Assembly: GCF_050947875.1 (NCBI RefSeq)
Contig: NC_134570.1
Span: forward strand, 230,563,265 to 230,627,264
DNA length: 64,000 nucleotides
Direction: 5' to 3'
DNA from: Dermacentor variabilis
Lineage: Eukaryota > Arthropoda > Arachnida > Ixodida > Ixodidae
The notes under the pieces were generated by a model that was not told where the DNA came from, searched no databases, and saw only the letters and a list, made by a program, of their open reading frames with translations. A program made the position numbers and the translations under genes. Positions 1 through 10,305 of the stretch are shown here, piece by piece (position 1 is the first letter of the stretch; every line of letters begins with the position of its first letter).

Positions 1-559
1 TTTTGCGAAGTGACCCGGAACTCAAGCATAATATAACCTGTAGCCAAACTGAAGGGAAAACTGGAGGGCCAAAAGCCTGTCAACTTGTGAATAATGGTAA
101 ATCCAGTATTTTTTTTCAGACGGCAGCAGCTTGTGCAGAAGGATGCCTTATATTGTTGGCTGTTGCTTGACGCTGGAAACCTGCTGTTGAGTTTCTACAC
201 TCCTGAACTGTACTCTGAACGCAGAATCCTGGTGCACTCTCTTTGTATCAGTTGAGCACGAATGGATGCAATTGGCTGCTCTTCTGCGGCTCAGGAATAA
301 ATAGAAGCCGGTCAACAGAAGGGTGGTGGTAAACTTTATTGAAAGTGGGAAAGGGGCAAGTCAACAGAACAGTGACTATGCAGGAAATACAACCACAGAC
401 TTAAGGTGTGTTTCTTGGCTGAAAATGACATTATCTCACTCAGTGAACAAACGGGGCTGTGTTTCTTTTTAGTTAAAGCTGTGTGTAGCAGACAATGAAG
501 CTGAAAAAGCAAAAGGAAGATTAGCTGTCACGTTTATTTGAAATGTAAGAATAGTGAGG
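1..559. other. No gene seen; non-coding, repeat-like DNA
   Basis: No open frame of note and no recognisable domain. A minus-strand AATAAA sits at 335-340 and is followed on that strand by a purine/pyrimidine-biased stretch, so the 3' end of a minus-strand retroelement is possible. Nothing firmer can be said. Confidence 0.4.
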
Positions 560-660
560 AAAAGTGAAATGAAAGTGCGCAGGTGGGATCTGAACCCACA
601 TCTGTCACCTTATGTATGCAGTGCTCCACCATTAATTAAGTTACGACACTGGCTATTTCC
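560..660 (-). repeat. tRNA-derived SINE-like fragment
   Basis: On the minus strand, positions 586-596 read as an RNA polymerase III B-box (GGTTCAGATCC, close to the consensus GGTTCRANNCC). About 35-50 bases upstream on that strand is an A-box-like stretch (TAACTTAATTAATGG, near 625-645). Spacing is tRNA-like, but the arms do not pair as a true tRNA, so a SINE head or degenerate tRNA pseudogene is the better reading. The family name is not assigned. Confidence 0.5.
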
Positions 661-1439
661 GTGTGTGCACCAGCGCTCGTGCGTGTCATGTCTCCCTCCG
701 GGTCCCTGCCAAGATACGCGCTGTTCTGCTTAAAGATACCAAATCTGATCCTGCGAGTGCGACAACCACAGCGGGACCACACCCCTTCACAACTGCAGGC
801 TGTCCCGGGCACCTTAGGTGCGGCACGAGCAGACGCTGTGTGATTGGCAGTGCGCCCCTCCCAGGGTCAGCCAGAAGGGACCCTTCCTACATGTGCTGCA
901 TGTCCAGTCCTGTGAATCCGAATCGAGGCAGCAGTCCCAGCTCACCCTTTCAACGTATCCCACCTCAGTGCACAAACTACGCAGACTCCACTAACTTGTG
1001 GAAAATCCTACGTCAGGCAGACTGGATGCTGCAAAACAATCACGCATGAGAGCATCAGCTGACCATCAAAAATAATGAAATGGTCAATTTGCCCGCGCGT
1101 TGCACTGGCTGCACCTGTGGGGTGCTGTTTCATCTTACGAAGATACTAGAAAGATGCAAGAAAGCACGTGCCCTAGAGATTTTGGAAGTGTTTCTTATCG
1201 AAAGAAGAGGTAGCACCTGTGTAAGTGACACATTTGTATCGTTGTTCAATGCAGAAATGTCTTTTCTGATTGCCGTATTTACTTGATCCTAATGCGCCCT
1301 TAACGCGTACCTATTTGCCGTGACCTAAAAAAAAGAAAAGTCCTTTACAGTACTGCACACCCCATTCTTTCATACTTTCTCTCATTTGTAAAAACAAAAG
1401 ATTTACTCCCAATGCACTAAAGTTGCAATAAATAAAGAA
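661..1439. other. No gene seen
   Basis: Short overlapping plus-strand frames of 60 and 128 codons near 661-1049 show no known domain and no codon structure distinct from the surroundings. I treat them as chance frames. The rest is A/T-rich. Confidence 0.4.
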
Positions 1440-1990
1440 AAGTCGCAGTTTCGCCCGAAAGGCGAAGCATCGATTGCGATAGCAACTTAGTAGACAGCTA
1501 AACGAAAAGTAAAGATAGTAGTTTTATCGGCCGTAATAACTTCTAAACAGTCGCTTATTAACTAAATTAACAAGCATGGTGCCACATGCACACAAGTAAA
1601 GCAAACATGAACACATCTCATTCAGTGACCGCGAAAACTCTGCTGTCAAAATGCTGGAGTGAGGAAGTGCGGTAGCAGAAGCAAGCGAATTGACCTTTGT
1701 GCGGCCTCTCCCTTCAACACGAACTAAGCGACAAGAACACAGCACTGTGCACCTAGATATGCAGACTCTTGTCTCTGTCGCAGATCACCTTCAAGATAGG
1801 GGCCGCGTGGCTGCGCCGTGAGTAGCAGCAGCCGTTGTAGAACGCCTCTCCTGTTTGCGCTAGTCCTGTGCACAAGTTTCGGCAACTCCGAATGCCCGTG
1901 ATGCGTCCAGATTTCTGTCTGTCTCCGCACACGTGATAGCTTTCCTTTTAATTGCAGCATCATGACGAACTTGGCATGTCTTTGCAGTCG
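1440..1990 (+). repeat. Candidate dispersed repeat starting with a small hairpin
   Basis: The block opens with a hairpin at 1450-1466 (stem TTCGCC / GGCGAA, loop CGAAA). Base composition changes at the same place. I recall very similar sequence as a frequent interspersed repeat in tick genomic and cDNA data, but only one copy is present in this window, so its repeat status cannot be shown from this sequence. No coding potential is seen. Confidence 0.4.
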
Positions 1991-2172
1991 GCACTTCCAT
2001 GCTGATAGAGCAAACGCAGAAAACTGGAAGACCGGGAAGACGGACGATGCACCAACCTAAGCCAAAGGAAGTATTGCCTAAGCACACATACTATAGCACA
2101 TGGAGGAAACTACGGCAGCTCGAAGCAACGTTCTTAGACTACTTCAGTTTCCCAGCTTCCTATGTGAGCCCA

Positions 2173-2207
2173 CTGGTAGTTCCAGTGGATGTCACTGGAA
2201 CTACCAG
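2173..2207. repeat. Perfect 15-bp stem hairpin
   Basis: Arm 2173-2187 (CTGGTAGTTCCAGTG) is the exact reverse complement of 2193-2207, separated by the 5-base loop GATGT. It stands alone in otherwise unassigned DNA. It is shorter than a typical microRNA precursor and could be a fold-back repeat end. Confidence 0.85.
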
Positions 2208-3895
2208 CTCTGCAGTCTCGTCTTTCATCACAAGCCGTGTGTCGTCTGCTCCTGCTGCAATGCGTCATTTTCTCTAACTGGCCTGTGTCGCTTTTCCGTC
2301 GGTAAATGTACTTTAGATACACATTCTGAGTTTTGTGACAAACCTGCTGTGCTTAAGTAACAGGGACTTCACTGTGTCTGTGTATCTGTGTCATGTCTGT
2401 GTCAGTTGCGTCTCTCTTCACGCACGGTGCTTCGTCTACTATGATTGCTGCGATGCACTGCTTGCTCTACCTGACCAGTAGCGCTTGCTCATTAGTGAAT
2501 GTAGTTTAGCTGCTCGCTCAGATTTTTATGCCAAGGTTAGTGAAAAAAAAAAGTGTGGCCTGTAACGACCTCGAAATACATGTCGAGCTGGCGTCTCAAG
2601 ACTGAGCCTGTACTGCGCAAATGAGCAATCAGGCGTGACGATTCTGCTTTCCAACCAACTTTCTTTAGTTAGAAGCACCGCACTGGCCTAGTCAGGTTTT
2701 TTTTTTTTCGAGCAGCGATTCAGAACGTCTAATAAATACGAGTGCCTTTTAATATAATCAGCAGTATTAAGGATGTATTGCGCACAGCTAGAGGTTGTAA
2801 GGTGCACAAAATGCTACTCCTCTCCTGGTAAGCTAACCGCCTCTCATTGTTTGAATGCATAAGCATTCTTTGGCGAGTACTCAGGCAAAATCTTTCTGTC
2901 CCACGAGAAGTGTAATGCCTTATGCCTTTGCGAAGTTAACACATTTAATCATTATAGCAGTGCAAATGTACATGATCGGCAGCTTTATAAGTGATAAGGA
3001 AAAATTGAGAAAAAAGTTATCAAGAAGAAAGCCTATACGATCAGATTTATACATACCCATAGGGATACATAGCACTGCATAGAAAATGAATGGGGAAGCC
3101 TATAGTAGGGATAGGCCAACTGGAAATTTGGGCGTATACTTATGCATACTCAGACAACTCCAGCGAAATTTCTTGCATACTTTCAGTGACAAACAAAACT
3201 CCTTCGATCTGGAAACTGAATGTACTCGGTGAATTTCTCTGCCCGCCATCTGTTCCGCGTATTATAAACCTAATTTGTGCATGCAATTTTTACTTGTCAC
3301 TCACGTATATAAAAAAAGGTGTGCATTCAATGTGATCATCATTAAGTGGCAAGAACTGATTTGACATGTGAACATTCATAGGTCAAGCGTTTTATTTTCT
3401 ACGAGCAAAATTGACAACAAACATCGCGGCAGATTTTATTTACTTGAGCAACCTTTCTTCAAAGTGATTTTGCTTTATTTTCAGGCAGGTCACGTGCACA
3501 TGCCCTGTAAAGGGTCTTCTTATAATTCCTTTTTCATTTTATTTTTTGTCAAGTGCATGCACACGATCATAAAAAACTTGATAAGTCATGTCAACTAATA
3601 CAAACCACACACAAATGCAGGCATTCACAGACAGTTTCTCCAGCCTGACTGGGACGTTCTAGAATAAATCGTCGCAAGCAGGATTCACTCAAGCGTATGA
3701 CAAATAAATGTTACATTCTGTATGCATTCAATAACGGTAAATATCCCAAGATGGTTTTGAACAACCTCGTATCTCTGGGAAGAGACTTGTGGGGTCAGGA
3801 ATCATGTGCATTTGAAGTTACAGGCATTTTTATTCATCATATTGCCCATACAGGTTTCGGTAGTCGCTTGTGGGCCTACATGTGTCTGTAGTCGC
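2208..3895. other. No gene seen; A/T-rich DNA
   Basis: Only short frames (60-92 codons) without recognisable domains. It contains A and T homopolymer runs near 2545-2555 and 2698-2710. Nothing assignable. Confidence 0.4.
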
Positions 3896-3899
3896 TGTA

Positions 3900-4010
3900 G
3901 CCACTATCTCACGTGACCGTCACTTCGGCAACCTCCCGAGCAGAGCTGCGAAACTGAAGCATGTCTAAGAACGTTGGTTCGAAACCCGTACGAGGTGACC
4001 ATTTTGAAAC
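3900..4010 (+). repeat. tRNA-like or SINE-like fragment
   Basis: An exact polymerase III B-box, GGTTCGAAACC, lies at 3976-3986. The 60-70 bases before it are tRNA-sized, but no convincing A-box or cloverleaf stems can be drawn. This is probably a SINE remnant. Confidence 0.35.
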
Positions 4011-4855
4011 GCCGATGGCGATATGGTAACGCAGCTTTAGGGTCGTACTCGATTCTAACGCGCACGCAATTTTCGGACCCGTTTTATTGGAAAGAAGTGC
4101 ACATTAGATCTCGAGTAAATATGGTAATCAAATGCAGTTCTGTGAGGATGCGGGAAAGAGTATCTATCTTTCGATTTGTATGTGACTTCGCATTTGGGCT
4201 ACCTTGTAATGCTGTATTTTGTGACGTCCAACATTGCAATTAAGCAGCTGGTAGTCTGCACTCGATCTTCCCATGTGTCTCTTGTTGTGTGGTGTCCCGT
4301 TTCTGAATTTTGCGCATTTAGCAATCAGTGATTAGAATGAACCAACTAGCCGCTCAAGACATTCTAATTAGTTCTAATTCACTTGGTAATGTTATAACTC
4401 AGGCCTCATCAATACCTAAAGCACTGTGTTGAACATAGTTTGGGGAGAGGGGGGTACAGAAAGTGACTGCTTTGGGGGAAGAGCAAAAATTCACTGAGCC
4501 AATGGCGTCACCAGAAAGACAGAGTGAAGCACTTGCTCTCATTCCTGAACATGGCTGCACGTGCTATGCCCGTGCACATCTACAGTGGCCAAGCAGACTC
4601 CATCTTAGTGGCGCAGGCCAAAAGGCTCCCAGCTAAAGGTGCCTCATGGAAAGAGGAGCGACACTGGGCACTGCTGTCAGTGGTACAGTCCTCCCACTCT
4701 CCCCCCTTGTAAAGACCAACATGGTACTGTGAATCCCACAACATTTAGATGCAGATAGTAAGCAAGCAAATCAGAAGACAGTGCCTGTCTCCTTTCTGTG
4801 TCCCTGTCTTTTTGCCCGATTCTACAAAGGGCAATGCCAGGGGACGTGCACAAAC
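4011..4855. other. No further exon seen (likely VPS33A intron)
   Basis: This lies directly downstream, on the minus strand, of the VPS33A exon that ends at a GT donor (4855-4854). The next VPS33A exon was not found here. Short frames near 4524-4712 and the read-through of the exon to 4745 look non-coding. Confidence 0.45.
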
Positions 4856-5197
4856 CTCATACTGAGACGTCAGGCTCTTGGCCTCCCGGCTGAGCAGGGG
4901 TCCAACAGCATTGAAGTTGCGGTCACGCAGCTCAGCAAACAGCTCCTCGGCTGAGTTGAGGCACAGCTGCTGGCGGCTACCTGCCCCCTCCGAAGAAGAA
5001 GCCTCGGGCAGGCGCACCAGGTTGTGCTGCACCCCAAACAGCTCATCCAACAGGCCCTGGTAGGTAAGCTGGGTGGCCAGGGGTGTCAGCAGGTCCACCT
5101 GTCGGTCCAGCAGCAGCAGGGTGTCCACCTGGGGCACCAGGGGCGCCTCCCGGCCCACCTGCTCTCGGCGCAGACGCACCAGCAGGTCGCCCACCAA
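4856..5197 (-). CDS. VPS33A: VPS33A-like internal exon (Sec1/Munc18 family)
   Basis: This is a 342-bp, 114-codon exon on the minus strand that is open throughout and phase 0 at both ends. It is bounded by a CAG acceptor (5200-5198) after a pyrimidine-rich tract and a GAG/GTTTGT donor (GT at 5855-equivalent minus position 4855-4854). The translation carries the Sec1/Munc18 signature LLLLDRQVDLLTPLATQLTY, followed by GLLDELFG, LNSAEELFAELRD and NFNAVGPLLS, as in the central part of VPS33A (roughly residues 220-340 of about 600). VPS33A is the SM-protein subunit of HOPS/CORVET tethering complexes and clasps SNAREs for late endosome and lysosome fusion. The flanking exons are outside the window or in stretches I could not read. 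Local GC is much higher than in the flanks. A VPS33B origin is less likely because of the DRxVDLLTPLATQLTY match. Confidence 0.85.
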
Positions 5198-5937
5198 CTG
5201 CGGAGGGGGTCAAGGACCACCGCCTGTGGCTGTATGCCCTTTGAACTAGCATTGCCAACTCTTGAGTAGATGAAGTTGGAATGGGCAGATAATGCTCCAC
5301 ATTTTTCTTTTTTTGCTCTATCATGCCACATTTTACTACACGAAAGGTGCAGTAGTAGCCTGGCTTACACGGATACCAATACAGATACTGTGAACAGTTA
5401 GGGCGTATGAAAGAACTAGAAACTGCCTTTAATGCAACAGGAGACACCCAAGAAGAATCTGCAACCAAGCTGTCAGCCACTATAACAAGGAATTCAGGTT
5501 TATTCATTGTTATTCAGCAGAACATAAAAAGACGTACATTTGGCTGTCCCATCTAGGTAAAGTCAGGACACTGGACATTTGCTTGATTAAGCCGTCAAGT
5601 TGATTAAGCTGTCAAACTTAATCATTAAGTTTGACAGCTTAATGAAAGTTAATTTACATACCTTGCTATCGCAGAATAAGTATTTCATATGGTAACAGAA
5701 TCCTCCTTCGAGCAAGAAAATTTTTCCATCTGCACACATTAATCACACTATATTATGCTTTCATTCAGAGTCCTCTCAACTACTGCATAACTTCTTGGTG
5801 ATTATCCTACCACTGTCATCTCGCATCACTACAACTGATGCAGAACCAAGCCATCCTCATTACTGCTTGGAGTCCACGTGAGTGCCTCCTACAACAACTG
5901 TATCAACAGCTTAATATATGACCTATAGAGGATCTAA
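5198..5937. other. No further exon seen (likely VPS33A intron or upstream)
   Basis: This is the upstream side of the VPS33A exon on the minus strand. Apart from the splice acceptor region and the 41-bp palindrome listed separately, it is A/T-rich with no assignable content. Confidence 0.4.
5603..5643. repeat. 41-bp near-perfect palindrome
   Basis: Arm 5603-5622 is the exact reverse complement of 5624-5643, with a single C (5623) at the centre. A direct partial copy of the arm (TTGATTAAGC then CGTCAA) lies just upstream at 5583-5597. No TSD-like flanks were identified. Confidence 0.9.
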
Positions 5938-5941
5938 TTAA

Positions 5942-6858
5942 CCCTTTAAGGGCCAATGACGTAAATATACGCCGCCGCGAACAAGTACAAAAATGGTCGA
6001 TGCCGTATATTTACGGCACCACCTGTACATTTAAAAAGCGCGCCAATTTCCTAACTTTTTCTTTTCTGTCATGTGCTGCCACTATGTGGAAATACAGGGA
6101 ACTTTTCTCGTGCGCCTCCCTCTCTCGGTTTTCATTACATGGTTTGTTTTAGAGCTAGTTCGCTCCCGAGCGTCTATATACTGCCACTCGCGCACTGGAG
6201 CACACACGGGTGGGCAGCAACTTGGGTTTTGTTGCGCAGGTGGTTTCAGCTTCTTGCGCTTGCAAAAAACTGATGGCTATCTCATTACTAATCGCTCAAA
6301 GGGCAACCACCTGCCGCTCGCTCATTTAGTGCTCACAGGGCTCCACATAGGAAGGATGCCACCGTGCATGCGTTTCTGGTGCTTTTTTTTGACACTCGCA
6401 AAAACTAATTGCCTCTGTTTGGCGATAAAATGAAGATTAGCAGAAGTTTTCACACGTTTTGCTTTTTTTACGGGCACACAACCACACAGTTTTCTTGAGT
6501 GCGCATCTATATGCAGTTCTATTACGCTCTGGATGTACATATTAGTGTAAGAGCAGGAACATTTGAGTCTAGCGAAATATTCTCGTGTGTGAATTTTTAA
6601 AGCCTTGAACTACGTGTATAACGATGCATCAAATTCTTAATTCTTATAAGTTTATTTCCTTTTTTATTGTAGTTATTCATGAATGAACAGTACATATATA
6701 CCAACTCAAAATATTTTTTTTTCACTTTATGGTCACCCTAGAAAAATTACGCTAAATTTTTTTTCGAAATAAGTCCCGAAAAGGAATTGAAATCTGCAAT
6801 AAAAAAGATCAACCCTTGATGGTCGCATATGGCAAAAAAAAAATTGACCCTCAGAGGG
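5942..6858. mobile_element. Non-autonomous piggyBac-type MITE with TTAA target sites
   Basis: The 917-bp element is flanked by TTAA on both sides (5938-5941 and 6859-6862), the diagnostic target duplication of piggyBac-superfamily transposons. Termini are imperfect inverted repeats: CCCTTTAAGGGCCAATGA on the left, and the reverse complement of the right end reads CCCTCTGAGGGTCAATTT. There is a short internal palindrome near the left end (TGCCGTATATTTACGGCA, close to 6000). Internal frames (e.g. 6071-6433) do not resemble a transposase, so the element would have been mobilised in trans. Confidence 0.7.
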
Positions 6859-7064
6859 TTAACTATTGTCCCAATAAGCTCATGTATCGAATTGTTACTG
6901 ATTGCAAGCTACTTCAGGTGACAGCAAGCCAGGGGTGACTCCAATCACGCTGCGTACACTCAACACACTCGGCAAACACTAAAGTAGTGCAAGGGAGAAG
7001 AATTCTGCATGCGCATCGCCCATGTGGTACGATGTTCAACTCGGCTAGCCACTCAGATGCTAAG

Positions 7065-9506
7065 TTTATTTATTTATTTATTTATTATTACCCTCAGGGC
7101 TTACAAGAAGCATTACAGAGGGGAGGGGCATTAGAATATCAGTACATAGAAAATAAATACAAGGAGAAGTGAAGAAGAGCTATACCGCAAATAATATACA
7201 GCAACAACAAGTAAATAAGCACAAAAGTAACAAGGCAAAAATAAACACTTAAACATCAAGTAAGAAGAATATAAAAAACGAAAACATGGAATAATAGCAA
7301 TGAAAGAAAACGATAGCAATAGGTGACAACGTGATAGTGACGCAGTTTTGAAGTAGGTTTATAATTCGTTTGATAGTGCTCTGCGAAAACGGTCTGTATC
7401 AGTGATAGCGACTAGTGACGCAGGCAGGTGGTTCCACTCAAGACATGTTCTCGGCAAGAACGAGTGTGAGTAGGTAACTGTGCGCTGCGCAGGTACATGA
7501 ACTTTGAAGCGATGATCGATACGTGCGGAGACATAAGAGGCTGGTGTAATGTACCGGGACTTGAGCTCGTGGTTATGATAGTAGATTTTATGAAAGAGCG
7601 AAAGACGAGATAATTTTCTTCGGGAAGAGAGAAGGGGAATGCCAAGACTAAGTTTCATGTTAGTAACGCTAGAAGTACGGTGATAATTGTTAAGAATGAA
7701 ACGGACCGATCGATTTTGGACACTTTCAAGGATATTTATTAGAGTAGCATGCCCAGGGTCCCATATCGAGCATGCGTATTCGAGGTTAGGCCGGACATAA
7801 GTGACGTAGAGTTGTTGTTTTAGTTTCGGTGGAGCTAAAGAAAAGTTACGTCTGAGATAGCCTAGCATGCGGTTAGCTTTCGACGTGATGTATTCGATGT
7901 GTCTTTTCCATGAAAGATTGTTAGCAATATACACACCGAGATATTTGTAAAAAAGTACTGGGTCAAGGGGAGTATCATTAAGTATGTAGGTGGGGCAAGC
8001 TGACTGGTTACGGGAAATTCTCATTGTTTTGCATTTAGAAATGTTTAGTTCCATTAGCCAAAGCTTGCACCATGCTGCAGTGTTACCGAGATCATCCTGA
8101 AGTGTAAAAGTATCGTTAGTGCTTTCAATCTTGCGGTATATAACACAGTCGTCAGCAAATAGACAAATGGAACTTGCAATTTGGTTAGGAAGATCATTGA
8201 TATAAATTAGGAAAAGTAAGGGTGCCAAAACAGAGCCTTGAGGCACCCCTGAACCGACCGGAACTTCAGGAGAATCATTATCATTAATGCTTACATATTG
8301 TGTACGGTTAGAAAGAAACTCTCGAATCCAGTTGAAGACCAGGGGATCAATATTTAGCTGGCCGAGTTTTAGTAGGAGTAAGTGGTGGTTAACTCTGTCG
8401 AAGGCTTTTGCAAAATCTAAAAATATACAGTCTACTATAAAGCCAGCGTCTAGGAAAGCATGGAGATCGCTACAAAATGTTAATAACTGCGTTTCGCATG
8501 AGAAGGACTTACGGAACCCATGTTGACTGTTATGAAAGAACTGGTTTGATTCCAAAAAGTTGACAAGATGAGAGAAAATTATGTGTTCAAATATTTTACA
8601 TGGTACTGATGTCAAGGAAATAGGTCTGTAGTTGTATGGGTTATGGGTGTCGCCTGACTTGTGAAGTGGAATCACCTTTCCTTTTTTCCAGTCTCTGGGC
8701 AAGGAGCTATTGTTCAGAGATTTTGTAAAAATCAAGTTTAATATAATGGAACTATATTCGGTAGTACCTTGCAAGAATTTGGACGTAATGCTATCAATAC
8801 CGCACGAAGAGGATCTTTTTAGTTTGTTAATAATAGAGCAGATACCAGATGAGTCGAGTAAAATCGGTTCCATTGGAAAGAAACTAGGTGCTATGAATGG
8901 TGGAGAGCTGCCAGAGTGAGTGGGGCAAAATGAATGGGTGAAAGCGATGTTCAGTGTAGACGCGCAATAACGGCTTGGGATTATCTCACCTAATTCATTA
9001 GTAAGGGTTATACCTTGACTATCGCGGTTTTTAACGACGTTCCAAAAGCGTCTCGGATTCGTTCTGAGTAATGATGGAAGCGTGGTGTTATAGAAATTAA
9101 ATTTAGTTTCTTTTAAAGCATTGGAGTAGAGTTTTGCTGCGAAGGCATAAGCGGACCACTTGTCAGTAGTTGACGATTGTTTTGCAGCACGGAAAAGTCT
9201 GCTTTTTTTGTTAGATAGTCGGTTAAGGTGTCTGGTGTACCACGGTGCGTTAGATGATTGATAAACCTTTCTTAAGGGAATGTATTTGTTTATTAGATGC
9301 ATTGCTTTACATTTAAATGATGCCCACAATTCTTCGACTGATGCGTCAGTGTGAGATATACAAAAACTGTCGAGGAAGGAAGAAAGATTGGTGTTGATAG
9401 CGTCAAAGTTAGCTTTATTATAATCTCTGATAAGTTTAAAGCGCTTGTTCCTTTTAGCAGTTGGTACAGAGACAGAAAAATGTATCACGTCGTGATCACT
9501 GAGCCC
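7065..9506 (-). mobile_element. CR1-like non-LTR retrotransposon, 5'-truncated (LINE-A)
   Basis: The 3' end lies at low coordinates with a tetranucleotide A/T tail (ATTT units on the plus strand, 7065-7085), just after a short GC stem (CCCTGAGGG on the minus strand). The body is one reverse transcriptase frame followed by a roughly 290-bp 3' UTR. The 5' end is lost inside the endonuclease domain: only the terminal SDH motif remains before a frame stop and a change of sequence at about 9507. No target duplication was found. Confidence 0.85.
7359..9506 (-). CDS. LINE reverse transcriptase, N-terminally truncated but uninterrupted
   Basis: About 715 codons are open without a stop or frameshift, from the endonuclease remnant (GLSDHDVIHF, catalytic SDH at 9492-9500) to the stop at 7359-7361. 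There is no initiating ATG, so the product would not be made as it stands. Reverse transcriptase motifs appear in order: VIPLHKSGD and NYRPISLTS, QHGFRKSFSC, FLDFAKAFDRVNH, the palm motif SGVPQGSVLAPLLFLIYIND, the catalytic FADDCVIY, then FKYLGVYI and the thumb/C-terminal region with RPNLEYACSIWDP. This arrangement is typical of CR1/L2/Jockey-type LINEs. The intact frame marks it as one of the youngest insertions here. Confidence 0.88.
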   Translation of the reverse strand, partial: GLSDHDVIHFSVSVPTAKRNKRFKLIRDYNKANFDAINTNLSSFLDSFCISHTDASVEELWASFKCKAMHLINKYIPLRKVYQSSNAPWYTRHLNRLSNKKSRLFRAAKQSSTTDKWSAYAFAAKLYSNALKETKFNFYNTTLPSLLRTNPRRFWNVVKNRDSQGITLTNELGEIIPSRYCASTLNIAFTHSFCPTHSGSSPPFIAPSFFPMEPILLDSSGICSIINKLKRSSSCGIDSITSKFLQGTTEYSSIILNLIFTKSLNNSSLPRDWKKGKVIPLHKSGDTHNPYNYRPISLTSVPCKIFEHIIFSHLVNFLESNQFFHNSQHGFRKSFSCETQLLTFCSDLHAFLDAGFIVDCIFLDFAKAFDRVNHHLLLLKLGQLNIDPLVFNWIREFLSNRTQYVSINDNDSPEVPVGSGVPQGSVLAPLLFLIYINDLPNQIASSICLFADDCVIYRKIESTNDTFTLQDDLGNTAAWCKLWLMELNISKCKTMRISRNQSACPTYILNDTPLDPVLFYKYLGVYIANNLSWKRHIEYITSKANRMLGYLRRNFSLAPPKLKQQLYVTYVRPNLEYACSIWDPGHATLINILESVQNRSVRFILNNYHRTSSVTNMKLSLGIPLLSSRRKLSRLSLFHKIYYHNHELKSRYITPASYVSARIDHRFKVHVPAQRTVTYSHSFLPRTCLEWNHLPASLVAITDTDRFRRALSNEL

Positions 9507-9540
9507 TCACGTGAACGTGAACGTGAAGTTCACGTGAACG
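9507..9540. repeat. CACGTGAACGTGAA short repeat with internal inverted symmetry
   Basis: Three direct GTGAAC units are followed by the reverse-complementary GTTCAC, giving overlapping CACGTG palindromes. It abuts the truncated 5' end of LINE-A exactly and may be the pre-insertion site or filler made at the junction. Confidence 0.75.
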
Positions 9541-10304
9541 AAGCTCGCTTCCTTGAGTCGAACGAATAATTTCAATTCGTGCGAGGCTAACTAGAATGAG
9601 GGAAGCAAATTGCAACACCTCAACGCCACGGTCCACCAGGCTGTGTCCCTCCACGTGTGACAGGCAGCTTCGTAAAGTCTTAGACCTAAAGCGTCGCTAC
9701 CCTGACAACAACTGGCATCGAAAAACAACACCCAAAATAAGCGCGAAACAGGCAGCTGCGAGGAGACGTCAGCTCTGTTAGGTGGTCCTACCCCGCTCAG
9801 TGCACACAGCATTTGAGTTGACGGTGCCCACTGTCCCAGATGGTGTCGGAGCACCCGGTGCCAGGCCGCAATACCAGTCAGCCCGCAGCGGCACCCGTGG
9901 CCCGCGGCCACCCGGCTCCCAGAGCCGCGACTTCATCAGAGTCAAAGAGATAGAAGAAGCTATTTACATAAGAAATTCGGACCACCCATGAGGCTTCCGT
10001 ACTCACTTGTTTCAGGCTTGCCAATTCTCCGCGGGCGCTAACCCTCGCTCTCCTAGGATGCAGACCATGTGGCTCTCGTACCGACGAATGTCATTAAAAA
10101 AAAAACACTTGCGAAAAGGCTTAGCATTTTGACATGTTCAAACACACTACAGCCACCGTCGCCTTGCTCAGGAAAGCATGCCGCCAACGCTATCGATCAA
10201 AATCCACGCTAGCCCTACGCTTCGGTTCAAACAAAGGTCTTGAACGAAGCAAAACTGTTAAATCTATCGTCCGATGCCCCAAGAGGTCTACGTTGGGCAG
10301 CCAG
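9541..10304. other. No gene seen; includes GC-rich stretch and possible LTR-element leader
   Basis: A GC-rich patch (about 9780-9960) has a minus-strand open frame without recognisable domain. The portion 10130-10304 reads, on the minus strand, directly away from the LTR at 10306-10855 and begins with a primer-binding-site-like TGGCTGCCCAACGTAGACC (10285-10303 region), so it may be the leader of that LTR element. No gag was recognised. Confidence 0.35.
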
Positions 10305-10305
10305 A

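Noticed and set aside
3976..3986. Exact tRNA B-box considered as a functional tRNA gene
   Set aside because: No cloverleaf stems or anticodon arm can be drawn around it; SINE remnant is more likely. The same applies to 586-596 and 16252-16261.
5024..5507. Open frames of 81-154 codons antisense or shifted relative to the VPS33A exon
   Set aside because: They are shadows of the GC-rich exon in other frames; only the minus-strand frame ending at 5197 shows the Sec1/Munc18 motifs.
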